Counted from the stretch's first letter, positions 24,746-33,066 are shown. The stretch: 43,985 bases of DNA from JAKAFX01 sp049965715 (GCA_049965715.1 JBMFWA010000011.1:1-43985), one strand, 5' to 3'. Made by a program: numbers and translations. The notes: generated by a model from the letters alone, not told the origin.

Positions 24746-25105
24746 TCAGTGCATGTCATGCGGTCCGCCCTCATGGGTGGCTTCGTGTGTCTCCTGTAGT
24801 ATTCCGTTGATAAACTCGTTCATAACAGTATCCATTCTTCTTGCACCGGAAGCATATATCTTTATTCTTCCCTTTGCATATCTAAAACCAGGTTTCCCGA
24901 TTCCAGCTGTGATAATGGCAGAAGCATGCTTTTCAATTGCAGAATTTATTGTATGAATCCCCTTCGTGAGAGTCGCATTCATGGCTGGATTTTCATATCT
25001 CTCCACTATCCTGTATTCATTGCCGGAAACCTCTATTAATACTACTTCCTTGCTGTCGCCTAGATCATCTATGATATCATCATTTACCGTTGCACAAACC
25101 AACAT
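24746..25105 (-). CDS. NifX/NafY-like (dinitrogenase FeMo-cofactor-binding domain) protein, His tail
   Basis: 119 aa ribonuclease-H-like small domain of the NifX/NifB-C-terminal family, which binds Fe-S or FeMo-co-like clusters. Matches are the N-terminal VCATVNDDII, the loop RYENPAMNAT and the core IITAGIGKPGF. The C-terminal tail is His-rich (ETHEATHEGGPHDMH) and could bind metal. No nitrogenase genes are near, as is usual for the many archaeal members of unknown role. The start ATG follows an inverted repeat and TATA region at 25112-25133. Confidence 0.8.
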   Translation of the reverse strand: MLVCATVNDDIIDDLGDSKEVVLIEVSGNEYRIVERYENPAMNATLTKGIHTINSAIEKHASAIITAGIGKPGFRYAKGRIKIYASGARRMDTVMNEFINGILQETHEATHEGGPHDMH

Positions 25106-25111
25106 AGGTAG

Positions 25112-25128
25112 TTATCGGTTTCCGATAA
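25112..25128. promoter_or_regulatory. Inverted repeat TTATCGG-TTT-CCGATAA at promoter
   Basis: Perfect 7-bp arms with a 3-base spacer, lying between the TATA-like GTTTATTAT and the ATG of the NifX-like gene (minus strand). The position is right for a repressor site controlling that gene. Confidence 0.5.
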
Positions 25129-25170
25129 TAAACACTCGCACCTTATATCTTAGGTTCATTCACGTAAATA

Positions 25171-25243
25171 TGCCGTGAGCCGGGATTGAACCAGCGACCC
25201 CCAGATCTTCAGTCTGGTGCTCTCCCTACTGAGCTATCACGGC
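25171..25243 (-). tRNA. tRNA-Phe (GAA)
   Basis: 73 nt, cloverleaf complete: acceptor GCCGTGA/TCACGGC with A73, D arm GCTC..GAGC, anticodon stem CCAGA/TCTGG around loop CTGAAGA, T arm GCTGG-TTCAATC-CCGGC. No intron, and CCA is not encoded. Confidence 0.96.
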
Positions 25244-25314
25244 CTGAGTGCCTGATCACTTCGTGATTTAATAACTTCCGCTTGTCAGGTCCATAACTAC
25301 TTTAAATAATGAAC

Positions 25315-25380
25315 TGACCACTCAGCTCGCCCGTCTCACATCATCGGTGTCAGCTTAGGCTGAATTCATCACGGTGGTCA
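25315..25380 (-). ncRNA. Box C/D sRNA with 7-bp terminal stem
   Basis: 66 nt on the minus strand. Terminal stem TGACCAC/GTGGTCA; box C GTGATGA (25366-25372); 12-nt guide; D' CTGA (25350-25353); 5-nt spacer; C' ATGATGT (25338-25344, one mismatch to RUGAUGA); 12-nt guide; D CTGA (25322-25325). All four boxes and both guide lengths fit archaeal dual-guide sRNAs. The D guide contains GACGGGCG, complementary to CGCCCGUC, the universal 16S rRNA sequence at E. coli 1400-1407; the fifth base upstream of D faces C1402. The D' guide is complementary to CUUAGGCUGAAU, target unknown. Confidence 0.88.
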
Positions 25381-25478
25381 CTTTCTTCGGAATAACCAGA
25401 CTCATAATAATCTTCCCATAAATTTACTTCCAGAGAATAAACATTTAGAATAACATACTGATTACCCATCAGAGATAA

Positions 25479-25551
25479 GGGGCTGTGGGGTAGCTTGGCA
25501 TCCTACGGGCTTTGGGAGCCTGAGACCCCGGTTCAAATCCGGGCAGCCCCA
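25479..25551 (+). tRNA. tRNA-Pro (TGG)
   Basis: 73 nt. Acceptor GGGGCTG/CAGCCCC with A73, anticodon stem CGGGC/GCCTG around TTTGGGA, T arm CCCGG-TTCAAAT-CCGGG. No intron; followed by TTTTTT, a probable termination signal. Acceptor and T arms are the same as in the second tRNA-Pro at 35243. Confidence 0.96.
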
Positions 25552-25733
25552 TTTTTTAGCGCTGTCATTTACAAAGGAAGAATATTTTTTGCATTTTCGT
25601 AAAGGAAACCTGCCATCAGATTCGCAATTGCTGTTTATCCTTTTTTACACCATGCTTGCTTCCATGCAGCAATAAATTTTCGCAACACAGATGATGCCAT
25701 AGGTATTTATCAGAAGCCAGTATCATTGAATCA

Positions 25734-25976
25734 ATGAGGCATGCCAGATTGGATGATTTGATACATCATGACCTCTTGCTTGAAAAGCTAAGATCAATTG
25801 ACGGAATTCATGAAAGGACTCCGGGACATTTTTACTCCAAAGGAATGAATGTGATTCATTTTCACGTTGATGACGGTGAAATTTATGCTGACATAGGAAA
25901 AGTAAGATTACCTGTATCCCACGACAATTATGAAAAGATTATTTCACTGGTCACATCTTATATACAGTCAGGATAA
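25734..25976 (+). CDS. Small conserved hypothetical protein, DUF5519/luciferase-fold-like
   Basis: 80 aa. The segment IHERTPGHFYSKGMNVIHFHVDDGEIYADIG followed by VRLPVSHDNYEK resembles the pattern H-x-H-x-D-G-x3-D-(I/L)-x-L-P of the small DUF5519 fold (split here to respect length: FHVDDGEIYADIG). A GGTATTTATC TATA-like element lies about 30 bases before the ATG. There are no cysteines and no membrane segment. The function is unknown and the family call is by pattern only. Confidence 0.6.
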   Translation: MRHARLDDLIHHDLLLEKLRSIDGIHERTPGHFYSKGMNVIHFHVDDGEIYADIGKVRLPVSHDNYEKIISLVTSYIQSG

Positions 25977-26020
25977 TTGCACAAATCTAACATAATTTTA
26001 ATGCTCAGGATAATATTCGA

Positions 26021-26291
26021 GTGAACTCCTCCCCCGGCTTTCACGGGGAGCTTCCCGCTTCAAAGATTGCTGACTGAGTTTATATGGGCTTGAATTGTAC
26101 TCAGTCAGAAGGTGCCCTGTCCGTAATGCTGAGCCAGACGACTTTACGGATGCAGGCAAGCATGAAGCAATATGCGATCCGATCTTTCTGATTCCTGTCT
26201 GCCAGCGGACAGATCAACATACTGTGAAAAATAACAAGGACTTTTCCCGTTTTCATCCTCCCATCTTATGAAGGGAGAGTTTCCTGCTAGC
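26021..26291 (-). mobile_element. Decayed IS200/IS605-type ends (two related hairpins)
   Basis: On the minus strand, 26062-26021 reads GCGGGAAGCTCCCC, loop, CGGGGGAGGAGTTCAC: the form of the right-end hairpin that follows tnpB in many IS200/IS605 elements. About 230 bases away, 26291-26252 reads GCAGGAAACTCTCCC, loop, GGGAGGATG, a diverged copy in the same orientation. No transposase frame survives between them; one short frame next to the first hairpin gives SLKREAPRESRG-like tnpB tail residues. I read the 343 bases between 25976 and 26320 as an insertion-sequence graveyard. Confidence 0.5.
26070..26108. repeat. Perfect 10-bp inverted repeat CTGACTGAGT...ACTCAGTCAG
   Basis: Arms at 26070-26079 and 26099-26108 with a 19-base loop containing TTTATATGG. 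It lies just inside the first IS-like hairpin. It may be part of the element's non-coding RNA or end structure, or an independent site. Confidence 0.5.
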
Positions 26292-26454
26292 ATAGGTTAA
26301 ATTTCTTATAAATTATCAAATGCCTGGATTGGGCCATCTGGCGCATAATATTGCACACATTATTTCTCCCGAATATCATCTGTACTTTACATCTCGACTA
26401 GTAAAGTGTTCCCATTACTGGGAAAATTTCATATCAGAACCGAAATACTGTTCC

Positions 26455-27009
26455 ATGGTTTTTACCATCATGTCTGTCCAGAACGCCTCCGGAACTTCCG
26501 TCGGAACACCACAGGTCTATGACACAATACTCCTTATTGTCATCATATTATTGCTGGTGCTGAGAAGATCAATCCGATCCATAAGGGGAAGGAAATTCTC
26601 CAAGCGTAGAATTATCCAGCGACCGCTTTTATTAGTTATTTTGAGTGCAGTTTTTCTTTTCTTTCCAGTATTTTATCAGAGCGACATCGTTTATTTTATC
26701 CTTTCAATCGTCGCTGGGACAATAATTGGAACAAGGCTGGGTACGTTATCGACCGTCTACAGTGACAGGGGAGATTTCTATTACAGAAGCTCGATAATTC
26801 TGACCTCTCTTTGGCTTGTAACGTATGTCTCAAGACTCATTCTGGAACTTTTTTTCAATGTCTCATCGTATTTAATAGATACCGTTTTCATCATACTCTT
26901 ATCTTTTTCAGCAGGTCTTTTCTTGGGTGAAGCCATAAACCTCATAGAGAAATACAATGTTGCAAAAGCCACTTTGGAACAGCAGAGCCAGGATTCAGTG
27001 GAAAAGTAG
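26455..27009 (+). CDS. CcdC-like (DUF1453-type) integral membrane protein
   Basis: About 184 aa with four or five hydrophobic segments. After TM1 (YDTILLIVIILLLVLRR) comes a basic loop, then TM2-TM5. The motif AGTIIGTRLGTLSTVYSD followed by GDFYYRSS and a helix ending SRLIL matches the CcdC/DUF1453 pattern of four-TM proteins of unclear function. The reading frame is open from 26320, but the first 45 codons have no coding character. ATG 26455 lies about 26 bases after the TATA-like AATTTCATATC, so I start there; ATG 26470 is an alternative. No neighbours on a shared transcript are evident. Confidence 0.65.
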   Translation: MVFTIMSVQNASGTSVGTPQVYDTILLIVIILLLVLRRSIRSIRGRKFSKRRIIQRPLLLVILSAVFLFFPVFYQSDIVYFILSIVAGTIIGTRLGTLSTVYSDRGDFYYRSSIILTSLWLVTYVSRLILELFFNVSSYLIDTVFIILLSFSAGLFLGEAINLIEKYNVAKATLEQQSQDSVEK

Positions 27010-27145
27010 AAAACGTCTCAGAATAACTCTTTATAACCTTAGAAATGTCTTTGGCATCGCGCTGGATAACTATGTCCGTCCGCCGGCTTTTTAGTTACTT
27101 ATAAGGGTTAGAGAAATTTTTTATCATTTATACGTATGCTAATCA

Positions 27146-28036
27146 GTGAATGAGAATGAATTTGTGGAACTATTTCTGCAGATAACTCCGAAGATCATGA
27201 GAGGACACACATATAGAATGGTGCTTGTCAGGACAAATTCAAATTTCATCATTCCTCCCATAAATGAATCTATATATCTGGATATTCGAACTATTCCTTT
27301 ATTGGATAAATACAAACTTGTTATCACATCTTTTACGCATTCACAGTACGAGAAATTCAAGATGGATTTCTCCGACCAGCTTGATTTTCTCCGTATACCT
27401 CGAGAAAAATTCCTGAATATTGTTAATTTCGCAATTGATCGAGGTTTCACATTTCATTCCTTTACCTCTGTGGGAAGGGGGAAAATTCACATCAAGGCGA
27501 AGGATGGAGAATCATCCTCCTGGGATCTCTACAATGAGATGATGGAGCTAATTCCCAGGGGTTTTGATCCATATATGCTGGAGTTCAGGGACTCCGGACA
27601 GTTTGTCAGCATCAGGTCTGACTTCAATCTCTTCGCCACCAGGATAAATCGTGATATAGTCCATCTTACATATAATGTGCTTTCCGAGATTCTTGCAGGA
27701 GAGAATGATTCCATCGAAAGGTACGCTAACTTCATACCTGAGACCAAGAATTCAGATAATATGTTCATCAAAATAAATCCAATAAAATTTTATTTCCCGA
27801 AAGAACCAAACAGGGTGGAAATCATCAGAAAACTGGAAAGGTTCTTCCGCATCGGAGAGAACCGTCAAGTTAATGACAGGAAATTCCTTGTTCTGAACAG
27901 GAAATCTGCAAACCCGGAATTCTTTGTGGCGGATAATGGCAAAACGTGGGAAATATTCCCTGCTGTTGATTGTGAAATTGAACCTCTCATTGTTTTCAAT
28001 GACGTGATTCGGGAATACGGAGGCAGTCTTTCATGA
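27146..28036 (+). CDS. Unrecognised protein, first gene of a two-gene operon
   Basis: 296 aa soluble protein that I do not recognise. It mixes beta strands and helices and has no signal, membrane segment, Cys motif or P-loop. Notable stretches are FDPYMLEFRDSGQFVSIRSD and FNLFATRINRDIVHLTYNVL, where strand-helix alternation with conserved-looking Arg and Asp suggests a domain core. The gene starts at GTG 27146; because a TTTATA element ends only about 15 bases upstream, GTG 27164 is a serious alternative. Its stop overlaps the start of the next gene by four bases (ATGA), so the two are translationally coupled. No mobile-element or defence signature is visible. Confidence 0.65.
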   Translation: MNENEFVELFLQITPKIMRGHTYRMVLVRTNSNFIIPPINESIYLDIRTIPLLDKYKLVITSFTHSQYEKFKMDFSDQLDFLRIPREKFLNIVNFAIDRGFTFHSFTSVGRGKIHIKAKDGESSSWDLYNEMMELIPRGFDPYMLEFRDSGQFVSIRSDFNLFATRINRDIVHLTYNVLSEILAGENDSIERYANFIPETKNSDNMFIKINPIKFYFPKEPNRVEIIRKLERFFRIGENRQVNDRKFLVLNRKSANPEFFVADNGKTWEIFPAVDCEIEPLIVFNDVIREYGGSLS

Positions 28037-28854
28037 ACAGAAAACTTTTAAAACTGGATCGCTTGAAATCCATGGAAGTAGAGCAGGCGAGACATGAACT
28101 CCTATCTGCGGTTTTTTCTTCTCTACAGTCAAACTATGATGAAATCCACTACGCCGTAGAAAAGATAGACGACGCCCCGACCCACACTTTTACCATGAAT
28201 GCATCCCGACTCGGGCCAGAGGGAAAATTTGTATTGCGGTTCTATTTTGTTGAAAATAAGGACGAAAAATATCTGAGAAGCGAGATTCAGTCATTCCTTG
28301 AAGAGAAGATCGATCCTGGCCTGAACAGCCTGGACAAGGTTGTTGTGGTTCCAAATGAAACTGATATGCGAAACGTAGACATATCAGAATCCATTTATAA
28401 TACAGTGGTGTGGAGAGTGAACAGAATCACGTGGAAGATAACCAAACCTGCCGGGACCCACTTTGATACCACACTGAACTCTGCAATCAAAAACGGTCTT
28501 GGTTTTCTTGACATATTTCCGCTGCCTTACACAGAGTTTATGCATCCACTTCTGAAATACAAAATTATGAACCTGAATTATTTCTATACCGGAAAGCACA
28601 GAATTCAGGATGTAATTTCGAAAGCAACAGATTATGCTTACCTGAACTCTGTTGGCATAGAGAGGCAGAAAATAAAGCTTGACTTCACTTCACTGGTCAG
28701 GGTGATGATAAGGAGTGGTATCATATCAAGTTCGGGTGATTATTTAACCCTCTCCTCAGCGCCAGGTTTTGAAATCAAGTTTCTTAACAAATATTACGAT
28801 TTTATAGAAAAATCCTCAAAGAGGACTCTTTTTGATTACGAATCGCTGGTTTGA
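28033..28854 (+). CDS. Unrecognised protein, second gene of the operon
   Basis: 273 aa soluble protein without recognisable family. The N-terminal 45 residues are helical and charged (VEQARHELLSAVFSSLQS). The middle is strand-rich, with VVWRVNRITWKITKPAGTH, and the C-terminal third is helical, with FTSLVRVMIRSGIISSSGDYL reading like a winged-helix or helix-turn pattern. There are no cysteines. The four-base overlap with the gene at 27146-28036 implies coupled expression and probably a complex. It ends 72 bases before glutamine synthetase, which has its own TATA box, so it is not part of that unit. Function unknown. Confidence 0.65.
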   Translation: MNRKLLKLDRLKSMEVEQARHELLSAVFSSLQSNYDEIHYAVEKIDDAPTHTFTMNASRLGPEGKFVLRFYFVENKDEKYLRSEIQSFLEEKIDPGLNSLDKVVVVPNETDMRNVDISESIYNTVVWRVNRITWKITKPAGTHFDTTLNSAIKNGLGFLDIFPLPYTEFMHPLLKYKIMNLNYFYTGKHRIQDVISKATDYAYLNSVGIERQKIKLDFTSLVRVMIRSGIISSSGDYLTLSSAPGFEIKFLNKYYDFIEKSSKRTLFDYESLV

Positions 28855-28898
28855 GCCCGATTATTCAAATACAATTTCCGAAAAGTGATTCTAAATCT

Positions 28899-28906
28899 AT
28901 TTATGA
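28899..28906 (+). promoter_or_regulatory. TATA box of glnA
   Basis: TATTTATG, centred about 25 bases before the ATG at 28927, consistent with a leaderless transcript. Confidence 0.6.
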
Positions 28907-28926
28907 AGCTTAGATGATTACCTTTC

Positions 28927-30261
28927 ATGGACGTCGAAGTTCAGAAATATTTGAAGAAACTTGAGCAGGATGCGGTGGAATTTATCCAGTTTCAGTTCAC
29001 TGACCTGGCTGGTTTCGTAAAGACTGTAACAGTTCCGAAGAACAGGTTTCCCAGTGCCCTGGAAGAAGGAGTTGTTTTTGATGGCAGTTCCGTGGCAGGT
29101 TATGCACAGATTGAGGAGTCAGACATGCGTGCCCATCCGGACCTGAGCACTTATACAGTTCTGCCAAACGAGAATAATAATGGAAAGGTCGCAAGATTTA
29201 TTTGCGATATTTACACCCCTGACAATGAGCGGTTTCAGGGTGATCCAAGGTTCATCCTCCAGAAGCTTGTAGAAAAGGTTCACAGGGACAAGCTGGATTT
29301 CTTCGTGGGACCTGAATTTGAATTTTTCCTGTTCAAGAGAGGGGCAAATGGGGAACCCACAAACACACCAAGTGATTATGGCGGGTATTTTGACAATACT
29401 CCCCTTGACTCATCCAGCGAGATCAGACAGGAAATTCTCCAGAACATGTATGCTCTTGGATACCAGCCTGAAGCTGCGCATCATGAAGTGGCTTACGGAC
29501 AGCATGAAATAGACCTCAGGTACGCGCCTGCAATAGTGATGGCCGACAGAATTGCCATGCTTAAGAATATTATAAAAAATACAGCACAGAAATATGGTCT
29601 TTATGCTACATTTATGCCCAAACCCATAAATGGCGTCAATGGGTCCGGCATGCATATTCATCAGAGTATAATGGCTATTGACGAGGCCAGAAATATGTTC
29701 TTCGAGGAAGGAAAAAAATATGAAATCAGCGACCTCGGAATGCACTATCTGGGTGGGATTCTGTCGCATGTGAAGGAATCATCAGCAATATTGGCTTCAT
29801 GGGTAAACTCATACAAAAGACTGATTCCCGGTTATGAAGCGCCAGTCTACATATCCTGGGCGAATAAGAACAGGAGTGCACTTGTGAGGGTTCCGGCAGG
29901 CAGATTTCTCAGAAAGAGGATGGAGCTCAGATGCCCCGATTCTGCCGGGAACCCTTACCTTCAGTTTGCATCAGTTCTTGCAATGGGCCTTGATGGAATA
30001 GAGAAGAAGATCGAACCCCCTGAACCGGTTGAGAAGGATATATTCCACATGTCCAAGGAGGATCGTGACAAAGAAGGAATTCAGGCGATGCCGGAGAGTC
30101 TTGGGGAGGCACTTTTCCATCTCAGGAATAGCGTTCTTCTCAAGAACACCCTTGGAAAGCATACATTCGAGAACTTCATTACCTTGAAATCAAGGGAATG
30201 GGACGCATTCAGATCACACGTGACAGAATGGGAACTGAATAGATATCTCCCCGTGCTCTGA
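28927..30261 (+). CDS. glnA: Glutamine synthetase type I
   Basis: 444 aa, ATP-dependent glutamate + ammonia to glutamine, dodecameric cytoplasmic enzyme. Signatures present: FDGSSVAGYAQIEESDM near residue 50, GPEFEFFLF with metal-binding Glu, the H-E-V-A-x-G-Q-H-E-I region, NGVNGSGMHIHQS, RVPAGRF, and RCPDSAGNPYLQFASVLAMG. The adenylylation site Tyr of enterobacterial enzymes (NLYDLP) is replaced by DIFHMSKED, so there is no adenylylation; this is the short GSI-alpha form usual in archaea. It is monocistronic, and the stop codon forms the loop of a hairpin shared with the convergent aconitase. Confidence 0.96.
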   Translation: MDVEVQKYLKKLEQDAVEFIQFQFTDLAGFVKTVTVPKNRFPSALEEGVVFDGSSVAGYAQIEESDMRAHPDLSTYTVLPNENNNGKVARFICDIYTPDNERFQGDPRFILQKLVEKVHRDKLDFFVGPEFEFFLFKRGANGEPTNTPSDYGGYFDNTPLDSSSEIRQEILQNMYALGYQPEAAHHEVAYGQHEIDLRYAPAIVMADRIAMLKNIIKNTAQKYGLYATFMPKPINGVNGSGMHIHQSIMAIDEARNMFFEEGKKYEISDLGMHYLGGILSHVKESSAILASWVNSYKRLIPGYEAPVYISWANKNRSALVRVPAGRFLRKRMELRCPDSAGNPYLQFASVLAMGLDGIEKKIEPPEPVEKDIFHMSKEDRDKEGIQAMPESLGEALFHLRNSVLLKNTLGKHTFENFITLKSREWDAFRSHVTEWELNRYLPVL

Positions 30262-30269
30262 GAGCACGG
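30251..30269. terminator. Hairpin CCGTGCTC-TGA-GAGCACGG between convergent glnA and acn
   Basis: Perfect 8-bp stem whose 3-base loop is the glnA stop codon. It sits in the 12-base gap region between two convergent genes. There is no long T run on either side, so termination is an inference; mRNA 3'-end protection is the alternative. Confidence 0.5.
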
Positions 30270-30273
30270 AGAC

Positions 30274-32955
30274 TTACTTTATCAGATTGTTTATCACCAT
30301 CTGGAGTATCCCTCCGTACCGGAAGTATTCATATTCCACCGGCGTGTCGATCCTCACCTTAAGTTCTTCCCTTGCCTCCTTACCTGCGGTGTCCTTGTAA
30401 AGAAGAACTGCACTATCAGGCTCATCCTCGTTGGAAAACTCTATACTGAATGGACCTGACAGGTCAGCATTGAGGGACTGGAAACTTCTGCCAGCCCTGA
30501 ATTCAAGTGGTATGACACCCATACCAACAAGATTGCTTCTGTGAATCCTCTCGTAGCTTCTTGCAATGACTGCATTGATGCCAAGAAGATTTGTACCCTT
30601 TGCAGCCCAATCCCTTGAACTGCCGGTTCCGTATTCAGATCCTGCAAAGACTATTAGAGGAGTCTTTTGGGCTGAATATTCCACCGCAACGTTGTATATG
30701 AAGTCCTCTTTTCCCGTGATGACGTTCTTCGTAAAAGGCCCTTCCTTTGAAACCATCATATTCCTTATCCTGTTGTTTCCAAAGGTTCCCCTTATCATGA
30801 CTTCATGGTTTCCTCTTCTCGAACCGAAGGTGTTGAAGTCTTCCGGTGCTACCCCGTGATCAATAAGGTATTTCCCGGCCGGGCTGTTCCTGGATATTGA
30901 ACCTGCAGGCGATATGTGATCGGTCGTCACAGAATCGCCGAGCACTAAAAGCGGCCTGGCATTTGATATCTTCGAGAACTTTCTTTTTCTGTTGAGTGCA
31001 AAACCCTCGAAGTACGTCGGGTTCCTGATATAGGTACTCTTCTGATCCCATGGATAGGTCTTGCTGGCCTCCACGTCTATATTCTTCCAGTCTGAGTTCA
31101 TCTCCTCAACATTGGCGTACTTCTCTACGAACATATCCCTCGTTATTATCTTCTCCATAACCCGTGATATTTCGCTTTCCTCAGGCCATATGTCCTTGAG
31201 AAAAACCGGTTTTCCATCTTTCCCGACCCCCAGTGGTTCCTTATCCATGTTTATCGTGACTCTGCCGGCTATTGCAAAAGCAACCACCAGTGGAGGAGAC
31301 ATCAAATAGTTCGCCTTCACGTCGCGGTGAATCCTGGCCTCAAAATTGCGATTCCCGGAAAGAACCGCGGCAGTTGACATGTCGTTGTCAACTATCGCTT
31401 TCTGTATCTCAGCATCCAGGGGACCGCTGTTACCGATGCACGTCGTACATCCATAGCCAACCAGATAAAAGCCAAGTTTATCCAGATATTTCTGAAGACC
31501 GGATTTTTCAAGATATTCAGTAACAACCCGTGAACCAGGTGCGAGGGATGTCTTCACATTCTCGCCGGTCATCAGGCCCTTTTCCACTGCATTCCTGGCG
31601 AGAAGTCCTGCACCTATCATCACACGTGGATTACTTGTGTTTGTGCAGCTGGTAATGGCGGCAATCACAATATCCCCTTCAGTGAGTGTGCTCTGCTTTC
31701 CGTTTCTGTTAATCTTCACCTTCTTCAGAAATACCTGTTTCTGTGAACTTGAACTCTCATGTGTGCTCTCCATATAATTCAGGAAACTGTTCCCTATATC
31801 TGACAGATTCACATGCTGCTGGGGGAGCTTTGGGCCCGCAACGCTAGGGGTTATCGAATCAAGATCTACATCTATTATCTCGCTGTATCTGAGACCTTTC
31901 TGGTCCCCAAACAACCCCTGCGCCAGAAGATATTCCCTTACCAGGTTTATGTGGTGTTCAGTTCTTCCGGTTGATTTCAGATACTGCAGCGTTATCTCGT
32001 CGACAGGAAAGAGAGCAAGTGTGGCTCCATACTCCGGACACATGTTCGAAAGTGTTGCCCTGTCAGTTGCAGATAATGAACCAAGACCGTCTCCATAAAA
32101 CTCCAGGAATTTTTCAACGACCTTGTGCTTCCTGAAAATTTCTGTAAGTGTGAGAACAAGATCAGTCGCTGTAATTCCTTCCCTCAGTTTGCCGTGCAGG
32201 TTCACCCCTACCACACGAGGCAGCTGGATTGTTACATTTTCGCCCAGCATTGCAGCTTCGGCCTCAATTCCCCCAACCCCCCAGCCAAGGACCCCAATTC
32301 CGTTCACCATGGTTGTATGAGAATCAGTTCCTACAAGAGTGTCTGGATATGCCACTTTTTCTTTCTCACCACTTACCGTAACAACACTGGCAAGATATTC
32401 CAGGTTAACCTGATGGACGATCCCGATAGAAGGCGGGATAACGCGTAAATTTCTGAAAGATTTGCTTGCCCACTTAAGAAACCTGTAACGCTCGATATTT
32501 CTTTCAAATTCTTTCTTCCTGTTAAGATCAAGTGAGTCGTCACTACCATAGAAATCAACCTGCACTGAGTGATCGATAACAAGATCCACAGGGACCTTGG
32601 GATTTATGATATCTGAGTTCTTGCCGAGCTTTTCAACAGCGTCACGCATGGACGCAAGATCAACGACCGCTGGTACGCCTGTGAAATCCTGCATTAAGAC
32701 CCTTGAAACCTTGAATGACATTTCCGTTTCTTCGGGCTGCTGCGCATTCCAGTTGATAACTGCCTCAACATCCCTGGTTGTTATGTTTTTTCCGTCGAAA
32801 TTTCTAATCATTGACTCGAGTATAATCCTCAGCGAAATCGGAAGCGTCTTAATCTCAGGGTGTGCAGCCTCCAGATCCCTGATCGAATAGTATGTTATAT
32901 TTTCTCCATCAACTTTCAGGGTCTTTTTGTGTTCCTCTCCTTTATAAGAACTCAT
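30274..32955 (-). CDS. acn: Aconitate hydratase (AcnA/IRP type)
   Basis: 893 aa TCA-cycle enzyme interconverting citrate and isocitrate with a [4Fe-4S] cluster. Cluster cysteines lie in AITSCTNTSNP and GCTTCIGNSGP. Early motifs are VPAVVDLASMRDA, LVIDHSVQVD and VGTDSHTTMVNG. The swivel domain follows near residue 680 with LGDSVTTDHISPAGSI, and the C-terminal GSEYGTGSSRDWAAKG carries the catalytic Ser loop. The length and order fit the AcnA/IRP1 family rather than AcnB. It is monocistronic, ending 12 bases from glnA tail to tail. Confidence 0.96.
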   Translation of the reverse strand: MSSYKGEEHKKTLKVDGENITYYSIRDLEAAHPEIKTLPISLRIILESMIRNFDGKNITTRDVEAVINWNAQQPEETEMSFKVSRVLMQDFTGVPAVVDLASMRDAVEKLGKNSDIINPKVPVDLVIDHSVQVDFYGSDDSLDLNRKKEFERNIERYRFLKWASKSFRNLRVIPPSIGIVHQVNLEYLASVVTVSGEKEKVAYPDTLVGTDSHTTMVNGIGVLGWGVGGIEAEAAMLGENVTIQLPRVVGVNLHGKLREGITATDLVLTLTEIFRKHKVVEKFLEFYGDGLGSLSATDRATLSNMCPEYGATLALFPVDEITLQYLKSTGRTEHHINLVREYLLAQGLFGDQKGLRYSEIIDVDLDSITPSVAGPKLPQQHVNLSDIGNSFLNYMESTHESSSSQKQVFLKKVKINRNGKQSTLTEGDIVIAAITSCTNTSNPRVMIGAGLLARNAVEKGLMTGENVKTSLAPGSRVVTEYLEKSGLQKYLDKLGFYLVGYGCTTCIGNSGPLDAEIQKAIVDNDMSTAAVLSGNRNFEARIHRDVKANYLMSPPLVVAFAIAGRVTINMDKEPLGVGKDGKPVFLKDIWPEESEISRVMEKIITRDMFVEKYANVEEMNSDWKNIDVEASKTYPWDQKSTYIRNPTYFEGFALNRKRKFSKISNARPLLVLGDSVTTDHISPAGSISRNSPAGKYLIDHGVAPEDFNTFGSRRGNHEVMIRGTFGNNRIRNMMVSKEGPFTKNVITGKEDFIYNVAVEYSAQKTPLIVFAGSEYGTGSSRDWAAKGTNLLGINAVIARSYERIHRSNLVGMGVIPLEFRAGRSFQSLNADLSGPFSIEFSNEDEPDSAVLLYKDTAGKEAREELKVRIDTPVEYEYFRYGGILQMVINNLIK

Positions 32956-33066
32956 GGGCAGATATTATTTACAGATAAATATGATTTCTGGAGACGACAC
33001 ACCGGCACTAGTTTAATAAGGGAAGGTGTATTTATTATTCTGTGATAATTGGAGAAAGAAGATAAT

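Noticed and set aside
26320..26454. N-terminal extension of the CcdC-like membrane protein
   Set aside because: Composition unlike a protein of this family, and it overlaps a TATA-like sequence before ATG 26455.
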